Positions 1 to 5,274 of a stretch of DNA of 5,274 nt are shown piece by piece. The translations under genes and the position numbers were made by a program. This DNA is from DATLFI01 sp035524895 (lineage in GTDB: Bacteria; Acidobacteriota; Thermoanaerobaculia; Multivoradales; Multivoraceae). The stretch is from NCBI GenBank assembly GCA_035524895.1, contig DATLFI010000435.1:1-5274 (forward strand), given 5' to 3'. The notes under the pieces are model-generated. The model worked only from the letters and a program-made list of their open reading frames with translations, was not told where the DNA came from and made no database searches. Position 1 is the stretch's first letter. Each line of letters begins with the position of its first letter.

Positions 1-540
1 GTGCTGGATCACGCCGTGCATCTGCGACCACACCGACACCGCGGCCAAGCGCGCCGGCACGTCGGTGCGGATGCTGCCGTCGCGCTGCCCCTCCTCCACC
101 ACCGCCGTGGCGAGGTCGAGGCACCCTCTCGCCTTCGCGACACACGCAGCTTCGACCTCGCCCAGCTGGGCGGGGTCGATCTCCGAAGCCTCGAAGGCCG
201 CGACCGCGCGGAAGTACCCCGGGTGCTCCTGCGAGAACCGCAAGTAAGCCACCCCGATAGCGCGGTACTTCTCGAGCCCGGTGTCCGCCTCGGCGGACTC
301 CGAGGCCTCGACCATTCGCCGCTGGAGCTCCTCGAGCCCCCGCAGCGTCAGCCCGAGGAAGAGCTCGTGCTTGTTCGCGAAGTAGAGGTAGACGAGCCCC
401 TTGCTGACCGTCGCCGCCTCGGCGACCGCGTCGACGGACGTGCCCTCGAAACCTCGCTCGAAGAACACGGCCTCGGCCGCGTCGAGGATCTGAATGCGCC
501 GGGCCGCCTTGGCGTCTGCCCGACGGGACTGGGCCTGCAT
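1..540 (-). CDS. TetR/AcrR-family transcriptional regulator (3' end beyond window)
   Basis: Reading the minus strand from the ATG at 540-538 gives an open frame of 180 codons that runs off the left edge without a stop. The N-terminal part has the TetR DNA-binding domain: ILDAAEAVFFERGFEGTSVD at about residues 18-37, then AATVSKGLVYLYFANKHELF at about residues 42-61. These form the helix-turn-helix with the usual Y-x-Y/H-F-x-N-K-x-E-L signature. The remaining ~120 residues are a helical ligand-binding domain of variable type, including a QEHPGYFRAV stretch, so the inducer cannot be named. TetR proteins are usually about 190-220 residues, so only the last few dozen codons are missing. No strong Shine-Dalgarno lies just before the ATG. 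The gene is divergent from the biosynthetic genes, and a palindrome sits 33 nt upstream of its start. Autoregulation and control of the divergent operon are plausible inferences. Confidence 0.93.
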   Translation of the reverse strand, partial: MQAQSRRADAKAARRIQILDAAEAVFFERGFEGTSVDAVAEAATVSKGLVYLYFANKHELFLGLTLRGLEELQRRMVEASESAEADTGLEKYRAIGVAYLRFSQEHPGYFRAVAAFEASEIDPAQLGEVEAACVAKARGCLDLATAVVEEGQRDGSIRTDVPARLAAVSVWSQMHGVIQH

Positions 541-572
541 CGCTATAGAGCATAACTCGCCACCACGTATCG

Positions 573-589
573 TGACTGACCGTCAGTCA
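573..589. promoter_or_regulatory. Palindromic operator, probably for the adjacent TetR regulator
   Basis: The sequence TGACTGACCGTCAGTCA is a perfect inverted repeat with 8-nt arms around one central base. It lies 33 nt upstream of the TetR start codon in the divergent gap. Size, symmetry and the GAC-N-GTC core resemble operators bound by TetR dimers. The assignment to the neighbouring regulator is inferred from position. No convincing -35/-10 pair could be fixed on either strand. Confidence 0.72.
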
Positions 590-612
590 TTCTGTCCTAC
601 TGTACGCGACAC

Positions 613-626
613 CAACACGGGTGTTG
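613..626. promoter_or_regulatory. Inverted repeat CAACAC-GG-GTGTTG in the divergent promoter region
   Basis: Perfect 6-nt arms flank two bases, between the TetR operator and the B1 gene. It overlaps the next inverted repeat by two bases. It could be a second protein-binding site or part of a 5' leader hairpin on the B1 transcript. Short repeats of this size also arise by chance in GC-rich DNA, so the regulatory reading is tentative. Confidence 0.35.
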
Positions 627-640
627 CACAGGCTTGTGCA
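625..640. promoter_or_regulatory. Inverted repeat TGCACA-GGCT-TGTGCA in the divergent promoter region
   Basis: Perfect 6-nt arms surround a 4-nt centre that itself can nearly pair. It directly abuts the preceding repeat, so 613-640 forms a compact block of two nested dyads about 100 nt before the B1 start. The position fits an operator for the plus-strand operon, but which protein binds is unknown. Confidence 0.38.
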
Positions 641-743
641 GAACGCAGAGGAAGACGAAGAGGGCTCGTTGGCCAGCGCCGGTGTGAGCCGCTCGGATAG
701 AGTCTTCAGCCCTCGCCCTAGCCGTGTAGCCCTTGCCCCAACC

Positions 744-1079
744 ATGAGCCCACCGTCCTCTCCCATCGAGGGACCGACCGACCGAGGAATCGAGCTCGTC
801 CTACTGCCGAGGATGCTCCTTCGACGCAATTCAAATGTGGCATTCCACAAAATGGATGATGAGACGGTGCTCTTACACCTGGAGTTTGGCAAGTACTACA
901 GCCTCGACCAGGTCGGCTCCGTCATCTGGGAGCTACTCAGCTCGGAATGTACCGTCGAGCGGGTGCACGATCAGATCCTCGAGCGCTACGACGTAGAGTC
1001 CCCTCAGGCCTGGGTCGACCTTTGCGAGATCCTCCGCGATTTGGCCGCTCACTCCCTGGTCGAGGTCGTGGATGGCTAG
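744..1079 (+). CDS. PqqD-like RiPP recognition element protein (lasso 'B1')
   Basis: This 111-residue protein matches the PqqD fold used as a RiPP recognition element. PqqD-type proteins bind the leader of a precursor peptide and present it to the processing enzymes. Visible family signs are VLLHLEFGKYYSLDQVGSVI at about residues 42-61, followed by WELL, a TVERVHDQILERYDV helix at about 70-84 and a C-terminal winged-helix part ending DLAAHSLVEV. The ATG at 744 is preferred because it leaves a short tail before the conserved core. No good ribosome site precedes it. The ATG at 813 would still keep the domain, and the frame stays open upstream to a GTG at 621. The stop overlaps the start of the peptidase gene by 8 nt, indicating coupled translation. 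Codons around 820-900 are poorer in GC than those of the neighbours. Confidence 0.85.
   Translation: MSPPSSPIEGPTDRGIELVLLPRMLLRRNSNVAFHKMDDETVLLHLEFGKYYSLDQVGSVIWELLSSECTVERVHDQILERYDVESPQAWVDLCEILRDLAAHSLVEVVDG
1062..1065 (+). promoter_or_regulatory. Ribosome binding site (GAGG) for the B2 peptidase gene
   Basis: GAGG lies inside the last codons of the B1 gene, six bases before the ATG at 1072. It supports the overlapping start and translational coupling of the two genes. Confidence 0.55.
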
Positions 1080-1545
1080 CGCTCCCACGCGGCGGCGCCT
1101 TCGCCACACACCCTCCGCTTGGGTGGCTGTACCGTGGCTCGCTGTCCGGCTGATGGTCGTCCGGCAGCGACTGCGCCGCCTGGGCGTCAACGCCGCCCAG
1201 TGCGCCGCACCGGGTTCCCCCACCATGGACCCCGCAGCCGCCGTCGGAGAGCCATCTCTGTCCCTCGAAGCCGCCGAACAGCTCGCGAGCCTGATCGTCG
1301 CCGCCGGCCGCCTGGTCGGCGCACGCTGCCTCGAGAGAGCCGTGCTCCTCCAGACCATCCTCCGGCGGCACGGCGCACCCGCCAACCTGAGGATTGGTGT
1401 CCGGCGGAACGCCGGCGAACTCCAGGCTCACGCCTGGGTCGAGCTGCAGGGCGTGCCGCTGGCCGAGCCACCCACCGTGCGCGAGCGCTTCGCCCCGCTC
1501 CGTCGAGGCGACGAGGAGCTCGACCTGGCACGGTTCGTCTCGTGA
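1072..1545 (+). CDS. Lasso peptide 'B2' transglutaminase-like cysteine peptidase
   Basis: This 157-residue protein matches the transglutaminase-like B2 family. In lasso pathways B2 cuts the leader from the precursor together with B1. The conserved catalytic segment LVGARCLERAVLLQTILRRH is at residues 81-100, with the nucleophile candidate Cys86. The second segment LQAHAWVELQG is at about 117-127, with the candidate general base His120. The first ~45 residues are a hydrophobic/basic helical region typical of B2 N-termini. The size is normal for a stand-alone B2, the split form paired with a separate B1. Odd point: the usual Asn-Asp after HAWVE-x-x-G-x-x-x reads Ala131-Glu132, so the third triad residue would be Glu rather than Asp. 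The start at 1072 has a good GAGG site and overlaps the B1 stop. Family assignment is confident; activity is inferred. Confidence 0.88.
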   Translation: MASAPTRRRLRHTPSAWVAVPWLAVRLMVVRQRLRRLGVNAAQCAAPGSPTMDPAAAVGEPSLSLEAAEQLASLIVAAGRLVGARCLERAVLLQTILRRHGAPANLRIGVRRNAGELQAHAWVELQGVPLAEPPTVRERFAPLRRGDEELDLARFVS

Positions 1546-1586
1546 ACCCGGGCGGCTCGGCTGGGGCCGGGTCGAGCGCATGATCT

Positions 1587-1727
1587 ATGCGGCCGCTGAA
1601 GGAGCCAGCGCTGGCCGCACAGCGGCTGGCGTCGCTGGTGCTCCCGCCGCGTGGAGGTGGAAGGGGCGGATCTCTCCTTCGCGGTACGCTGCAACCCTGG
1701 AAGTGGGCGGAGAGGCATCATGGCTGA
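1587..1727 (+). other. Doubtful 46-codon ORF between the peptidase and PRTase-fusion genes
   Basis: Within the 174-nt gap after B2 an ATG frame encodes a basic peptide of 46 residues (starts MRPLKEPALA, ends WKWAERHHG). It overlaps the start of the next gene by 8 nt. Its first ~20 codons have strongly G/C third positions like the true genes, but the rest do not. There is no good ribosome site, only a distant GAG. It lacks a convincing lasso core: there is no Thr-x-Gly junction followed by Asp/Glu at ring position 7-9. A second 55-codon frame (1580-1747) overlaps it and looks no better. I list it only because the gap is longer than expected inside an operon. It could be non-coding or a remnant. 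Confidence 0.12.
1709..1715 (+). promoter_or_regulatory. Ribosome binding site (GGAGAGG) for the PRTase-PqqD fusion gene
   Basis: The purine-rich GGAGAGG ends four bases before the ATG at 1720, with its GGAG core seven bases away. It is the strongest such site in the window. It decides for the 1720 start over the upstream in-frame GTG at 1651. Confidence 0.7.
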
Positions 1728-2763
1728 CGGGCCAAACTCGCAGGTGACGTACCACAACGAGACGGAAACGCACTCGAACTCGGACTCGAGTACGTCCGAA
1801 GAAGGCGGCACCAACCCCTGTCTACCGTCGCATGTCCGCGGAAGGGCGCGAGGGGCTGCCTCGCCGGGGATCGTCCATGTCGACCTCGATTGGCGCTCGT
1901 GCGAGATCGGCGCGGAACGCCTCGCCGCGCTTCTCTTGCAGAGCTACGGCAGGGAGCAGCTACGAGAGGCCTCCTACCTGGCAATTCCCCGGGGCGGCCT
2001 GATCGTTCTCGGGATGCTCTCCTACTTCCTCGACCTGCCGCACGACGCCCTCTGGCGTGGTGCCGGGGTCCCGAACCGGCTGCTGGTGCTGGTGGACGAC
2101 TGTGCCCTCGGCGGCGTGCGCCTGCGCCGGGCGCTCGAGATCTCCCAAGCTCCCGAGGTGGTGGTCGCGATGCTCGCCTCGCCCGAGGGATTGCGCGAGG
2201 CGGTGCTCGCGAGGGAACCGAGAGTGCGGCGGTTCCTCTCGGCGATCACGCTGCGGCTCTTGCCAGCAGCGGCGACGGTCACGACGAAGGCCATGCTGGA
2301 GGCCGAAGCGAAGCTCCTCTCGGAACGCTATTGGCTGGGTCGAGCCGTGCTACCGAGGTTCCCCTGGGGCGAGCCTGATTTCGTCGGCTGGAGTGAAGAG
2401 TCCCAGAGGTTCGAAGTTGCCCTCCGCACCCGACCGCCCCACGCCTCGTGGAAGAGCCGCTCGCTGCTCGGCGTGCCGCCCCTTCTCGAACGTCGCGGCG
2501 AGTGGCACGCGCCCGAAGGCGTGACGTGGGGTGAGGTCGATGGCGTGCTGTGGCTGTGCGACACGCGTGGCGAGGGGACGGTGTCGTCCCTCGATCCGCC
2601 GGGCAGCGACATCTGGCGATCCCTGGCCGCAGGCGCCGACGTGGACCAGACGGTGGCGATGCTGGTGGACCGCTTCGACGTCGAGCCCGAGCGGGTCCGA
2701 CAAGACGTGATCGCCTTCGCGGCCGAGCTCGAGGCACGACGCATGCTGGAGCGTGGGGGCTGA
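1720..2763 (+). CDS. Phosphoribosyltransferase-fold domain fused to a C-terminal PqqD/RRE domain
   Basis: This 347-residue protein has three parts. Residues 1-50 are a polar, Ser/Thr/Glu/Asn-rich and probably disordered extension. Residues ~52-230 resemble a type I phosphoribosyltransferase: YLAIPRGGLIVLGMLSYFL (86-104) looks like the pyrophosphate-binding RGG loop, and LLVLVDDCALGGVRLRRALE (121-140) occupies the PRPP-loop place with its VDD acidic pair. In canonical enzymes this loop reads like VDD-x-x-T-T-G-x-T. Here the Thr residues that hold the 5'-phosphate are Leu129, Gly130 and Arg134, so PRPP binding may be altered or lost. Residues ~265-347 are a second PqqD-like domain (LDPPGSDIWRSL, then TVAMLVDRFDVEPERVRQDV). 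A WLGRAVLPRFPWGEPDF segment (205-221) joins them. It is third in the plus-strand unit after B1 and B2. A peptide-tailoring role is inferred; the reaction is unknown. The strong ribosome site fixes the start. Confidence 0.82.
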   Translation: MADGPNSQVTYHNETETHSNSDSSTSEEGGTNPCLPSHVRGRARGAASPGIVHVDLDWRSCEIGAERLAALLLQSYGREQLREASYLAIPRGGLIVLGMLSYFLDLPHDALWRGAGVPNRLLVLVDDCALGGVRLRRALEISQAPEVVVAMLASPEGLREAVLAREPRVRRFLSAITLRLLPAAATVTTKAMLEAEAKLLSERYWLGRAVLPRFPWGEPDFVGWSEESQRFEVALRTRPPHASWKSRSLLGVPPLLERRGEWHAPEGVTWGEVDGVLWLCDTRGEGTVSSLDPPGSDIWRSLAAGADVDQTVAMLVDRFDVEPERVRQDVIAFAAELEARRMLERGG

Positions 2764-2821
2764 GGCCGGCCCGCCTCGAGCGACATCGGCGCCTGCGGCC
2801 CGTGGGTTCGAACGCTCCCCC

Positions 2822-3871
2822 CTACCTAGCCGCTGTCCCCGCGACTGCCAGTACCTCCGCCTGCAGTTGCTCGACCGAGCGTGGCAGGGCGTCGAGGTCT
2901 CTGGGCAGGGTCGCCCGCAGCACCGGCACGCGCCGCACCAGCCGCGCCAGCGCGGCGAAGCGGTTGGCAGCGGAGTGGGCGCCGGCGCACAGCCGAGGCG
3001 TGTACGAATGTCGCACCAGCTCGATCACGGCTTCGGCCTGCGAGATCGGCTCGACGAGTGACGCAGAGCGAGCCGCGCGCCCATCGGTTCCCGCGAGCAC
3101 GACCACGGCGCGCAGAGACGCACAGCCGGGGTGGAAGCGCCCGTACCTGCCGGCGAGCACCGGGATGCGCCGTTTCGGGAGGCCGCTCAGCACGCGGTCG
3201 AACGACGACGGGTCGCCGACGAAGCGGCGCACCGTGAGGGGTTCCATGCGCATCTCGGGGTATGACGACCAGGCGACCGGACCATCGGCGACGGCGACGC
3301 CCGTGACCGTCACGATGTCGTCCCCCAGGAGGGCGCCGCCGTTGGCGAGGAACGCCGCCGCGGTACTGCTCTTGCCGGCACCCTTCTCTCCCAGGAAGAG
3401 CAGGCAACCGGCTTCGGCCCGTGGCTCGGCATGCTCTCCCGCCAGCGGGACCACCGCGCTGCCGTGGAAGACAAGCCCTCCGCGCCGCTCCAGCCAGAAG
3501 GCCATGACCGGTCCGAGCAGGCGCAGCTCGGCGAGCGTCCGGTGGTCGTCAGCCAGCAGGCGGCCGCGGATCGCGCCGTCGGACAGCTCGAACTCGGCGA
3601 TCTGGCTGAAGCGCACGAGGTCTTGCTCGACCAAGCGATGAGCAGCCCAGTGCGGCTCGCCCGACGGCAGGATGTGCGCGCTGACGCTCGAGGGTGGGGG
3701 CAGCGCAGACCGCGGGGCTCCAGGCTCGAGGGGCGCGTCGACAGCGATCGACAAGAAGTACTCGATCGCGCCGCCGAACGGACCCACAACCGGTCGCTCA
3801 CCCGCAATCCCCTCGGCATCTTGGAGCTGGGTCACGAACGGGACCTCCGTGACCAGCTCGAGGCCGTGCAT
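2822..3871 (-). CDS. HPr kinase/phosphorylase-like P-loop kinase, likely peptide-tailoring kinase
   Basis: This 349-residue protein has the C-terminal HPr-kinase-type core. GLVFHGSAVV (132-141) is followed by the Walker A loop LLFLGEKGAGKSSTAAAF (157-174) and then the paired Asp184-Asp185 in GALLGDDIVTV, which matches the family's metal-binding/catalytic acidic site. The N-terminus MHGLELVTEVPF resembles the first strand of HPrK-like proteins found in RiPP clusters. It lacks the separate N-terminal domain of true HPr kinases, and no PTS gene is nearby. In characterised lasso clusters such homologues (for example ThcoK) phosphorylate the C-terminal Ser of the precursor. The same role is inferred here. 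It lies 113 nt downstream of the cyclase on the same strand, probably co-transcribed. The ATG at 3871 has no ribosome site. An in-frame TTG at 3892 with a weak AGGT upstream is an alternative start. Confidence 0.85.
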   Translation of the reverse strand: MHGLELVTEVPFVTQLQDAEGIAGERPVVGPFGGAIEYFLSIAVDAPLEPGAPRSALPPPSSVSAHILPSGEPHWAAHRLVEQDLVRFSQIAEFELSDGAIRGRLLADDHRTLAELRLLGPVMAFWLERRGGLVFHGSAVVPLAGEHAEPRAEAGCLLFLGEKGAGKSSTAAAFLANGGALLGDDIVTVTGVAVADGPVAWSSYPEMRMEPLTVRRFVGDPSSFDRVLSGLPKRRIPVLAGRYGRFHPGCASLRAVVVLAGTDGRAARSASLVEPISQAEAVIELVRHSYTPRLCAGAHSAANRFAALARLVRRVPVLRATLPRDLDALPRSVEQLQAEVLAVAGTAAR

Positions 3872-3984
3872 CAGCCAACGTCGCGACGACAAGGATGGAC
3901 CTGCGGTTGTGTGCTGGACGCGGGGCGGAGAGCACCGAGCTCGGAGTCCGGTAGATGATCCAGCAGGAGCCGATGCGGAATCTA

Positions 3985-5274
3985 CTAAACGGCTCCGACC
4001 AGACGCCGCGTCCATAGCTCGTAACAGATCACCCGCCACAGGATCGTGTGGCCGAAGGCGATCGCTCCCGTATTCTCGAGAAAGGGCTCGAGCCACTCCC
4101 GCCGCACGAAGCGCTGCCAGTCCGAGCGCGGATGACGAAAGACGGTCTGCCGCAGATCGTCGCGGCGCAGCTCGATCCCGCGCAGGAAGAAGGTGCCCAG
4201 CAACCCGATCCGCGGGCTCTCGAGCACTTCCTTCGGCAGCAGGCCGCGCAGCGCCTCTCGCGACAGCACCTTGTTGCGACCGTCGCGGTGGTGCCAGTAC
4301 GCGGGAAGCTGGATCGCCATCTCCAGCAGCGGCCACGACCAGAACGGATTGCCACGATCGACGCCGCACAGATCGAACAGGCGGCGCTCCTCGCTCTCCA
4401 GCTCGACGTGCTTCGCGCCGACGCTGAGCTCGTAGCGAGCGGCGCCGCGGCCCGAAGGGAGGATCGGGGCATTGACGCTTCGTGGCACGGCCGAACGCGC
4501 CATCTTCGTCAGCCACGGCACGTGATCGCCGCGCAGCTTGTTGCGCAGGTTGCGGACCAGCAACAGTCTCGCGAGGGCCGCCCGAGCGAGCCCGTTCTCG
4601 TCCCGGACCGCCCCCTGGATCGTCCTCAACAGGCTGACGATGGCCCAGGGTCTGCCCGTCGCCAAAGCATCGCGCAACCAGTACTCGCGCGCCGCATACA
4701 ACGTGTCCCCGCCGTCGCCGACCAGCACCCGCTCACATCCCCGAGCGCGTGCAACGCTATAGAGCGCAGCCTTCAAGCCGGCGAAGGCGTTGACGTAGGG
4801 CGAGCTCTCGCCCACGAAACGATCGACGAAGTCGCCGGCCAGCGGGTAGTGCCCGTCGCCCCGCACCCACTCGTGGCGCAGACTCAACCATCGGGCCACG
4901 GCCTCGACACTGGCGCGCTCGTCCCCTTCAGGGGTCTCCACGAGGGTCCACGAGAACGTGTGCACTCCTCTCGGTGCGAGCGCGGCCACGGCCGTCGAGT
5001 CGAGCCCGCCGCTGAGCGACACGGCGACCTGCTCGGGCTCGAGATCCGCCACATCGCTCTCGACCGCGCTGCGAAGATGCCCGAGAAACGCCCCGCGGAT
5101 CTCTTCCGGGGATCGGCTGCGGGCGGAGGATCTACGCCGGAAGCGCCAATACGGTTCGACGCGGACGCCGGTTGGGCTCACCTCGAGGAAGTGAGCGGGA
5201 GGCAGCTCACGGACCTGCCGAAAAAAACTGCGCTCGGTGTGCCCGAAGCGAAAGGCCAGGAAGCGCGCGATGGA
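3985..5274 (-). CDS. Asparagine synthetase B-like lasso cyclase ('C'), N-terminus beyond window
   Basis: The frame is open from the right edge to a TAG at 3987-3985 and gives 429 residues. The first ~40 (SIARFLAFRF, then ELPPAHFLEV and VEPYW) are the typical linker between the glutaminase and synthetase domains. So the GTG at 5181 is internal, and about 170-200 N-terminal residues lie outside the window. The ATP-pyrophosphatase P-loop SLSGGLDSTAVAAL is at window residues 86-99 (SGGLDS at 5013-4996), followed by VLVGDGGD further on. The C-terminal part RGNPFWSWPLLEMAIQLPAY and NKVLSREALRGLLPKEVLES is the usual form in lasso cyclases. These enzymes adenylate the ring Asp/Glu side chain and form the macrolactam with the core N-terminus. 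A true asparagine synthetase, or another amide-forming homologue, is possible. The B1/B2 neighbours favour the cyclase. Confidence 0.87.
   Translation of the reverse strand, partial: SIARFLAFRFGHTERSFFRQVRELPPAHFLEVSPTGVRVEPYWRFRRRSSARSRSPEEIRGAFLGHLRSAVESDVADLEPEQVAVSLSGGLDSTAVAALAPRGVHTFSWTLVETPEGDERASVEAVARWLSLRHEWVRGDGHYPLAGDFVDRFVGESSPYVNAFAGLKAALYSVARARGCERVLVGDGGDTLYAAREYWLRDALATGRPWAIVSLLRTIQGAVRDENGLARAALARLLLVRNLRNKLRGDHVPWLTKMARSAVPRSVNAPILPSGRGAARYELSVGAKHVELESEERRLFDLCGVDRGNPFWSWPLLEMAIQLPAYWHHRDGRNKVLSREALRGLLPKEVLESPRIGLLGTFFLRGIELRRDDLRQTVFRHPRSDWQRFVRREWLEPFLENTGAIAFGHTILWRVICYELWTRRLVGAV

Noticed and set aside
541..551. CGCTATAGAGC occurring also near 4755 as a possible repeated control element
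   Set aside because: The second copy is within the cyclase coding sequence and encodes conserved-looking residues. There is no symmetry or further shared flank.
1..555. 184-codon plus-strand frame at the left edge
   Set aside because: It is the exact antisense of the TetR gene and has no family features. The minus-strand reading shows a clear TetR helix-turn-helix.
2764..2821. Possible bidirectional terminator between the convergent genes
   Set aside because: Only a short GGCCGGCC palindrome (2764-2771) is present. There is no hairpin with a T-run on either strand.
2800..2822. GGTTCGAA resembling a tRNA T-loop in the convergent gap
   Set aside because: The flanking bases cannot form the T-stem, and no anticodon or acceptor arm lies next to it.
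3303..3313. GTGACCGTCAC palindrome, similar to the core of the TetR operator
   Set aside because: It lies inside the kinase coding sequence, has short arms and only partly matches the operator. Chance is the simplest explanation.
3872..3984. Minus-strand gap between cyclase and kinase as a site for the precursor peptide
   Set aside because: One frame after the cyclase stop stays open for about 36 codons but has no ATG, GTG or TTG start, no leader motif and no Gly-initiated core with Asp/Glu at position 7-9.
2822..4516. 564-codon minus-strand frame covering the kinase gene and part of the cyclase gene
   Set aside because: Only the part from 3871 down has kinase homology features. The upstream 215 codons are a shadow of the cyclase gene in another frame, full of Arg/Ala/Pro/Ser as expected of GC-rich off-frame reading.
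5221..5227. Run of seven A (T on the coding strand of the cyclase) as a slippage/frameshift site
   Set aside because: The cyclase frame is continuous and makes sense on both sides (linker residues SFF then RQVREL), so no frameshift is needed.

Overview
The window is high-GC bacterial DNA with short gaps, strong G/C preference at third codon positions and a TetR-type regulator of a common Gram-negative style. It most likely comes from a high-GC Gram-negative such as a myxobacterial/deltaproteobacterial-type or other proteobacterial lineage. That placement is inferred from codon use and protein style only, because no rRNA or tRNA is present.

The content is most of the maturation machinery of a lasso-peptide (RiPP) type pathway, split into two facing transcription units. 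On the left edge a TetR-family regulator (1-540, minus, 3' end cut off) is divergent from the rest. A near-perfect palindromic operator (573-589) and two nested inverted repeats (613-640) lie in the 203-nt divergent gap. The plus-strand unit runs PqqD-like leader-binding protein (RRE, 'B1', 744-1079), then transglutaminase-like leader peptidase ('B2', 1072-1545, overlapping B1 by 8 nt), then an unusual fusion of a phosphoribosyltransferase-fold domain with a second PqqD/RRE domain (1720-2763). The minus-strand unit, read from the right, is an asparagine-synthetase-like lasso cyclase ('C', 3985-5274, N-terminal part beyond the edge), then an HPr-kinase/phosphorylase-like P-loop kinase (2822-3871). 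The two units converge with only 58 nt between their stops.

By analogy with characterised lasso clusters, B1 would hold the precursor leader, B2 would cut it, C would activate the ring Asp/Glu side chain with ATP and close the macrolactam, and the HPrK-like enzyme would phosphorylate the peptide, as shown for kinases such as ThcoK. The PRTase-RRE fusion has its own peptide-binding module next to a nucleotide-sugar-type fold with a degenerate PRPP loop. It is therefore a good candidate for an uncharacterised tailoring step.

I found no convincing precursor peptide, exporter or receptor gene in the window. The precursor is most likely to the right, upstream of the cyclase, or unlinked. The possibility that this gene set serves a non-lasso substrate cannot be excluded from the sequence.
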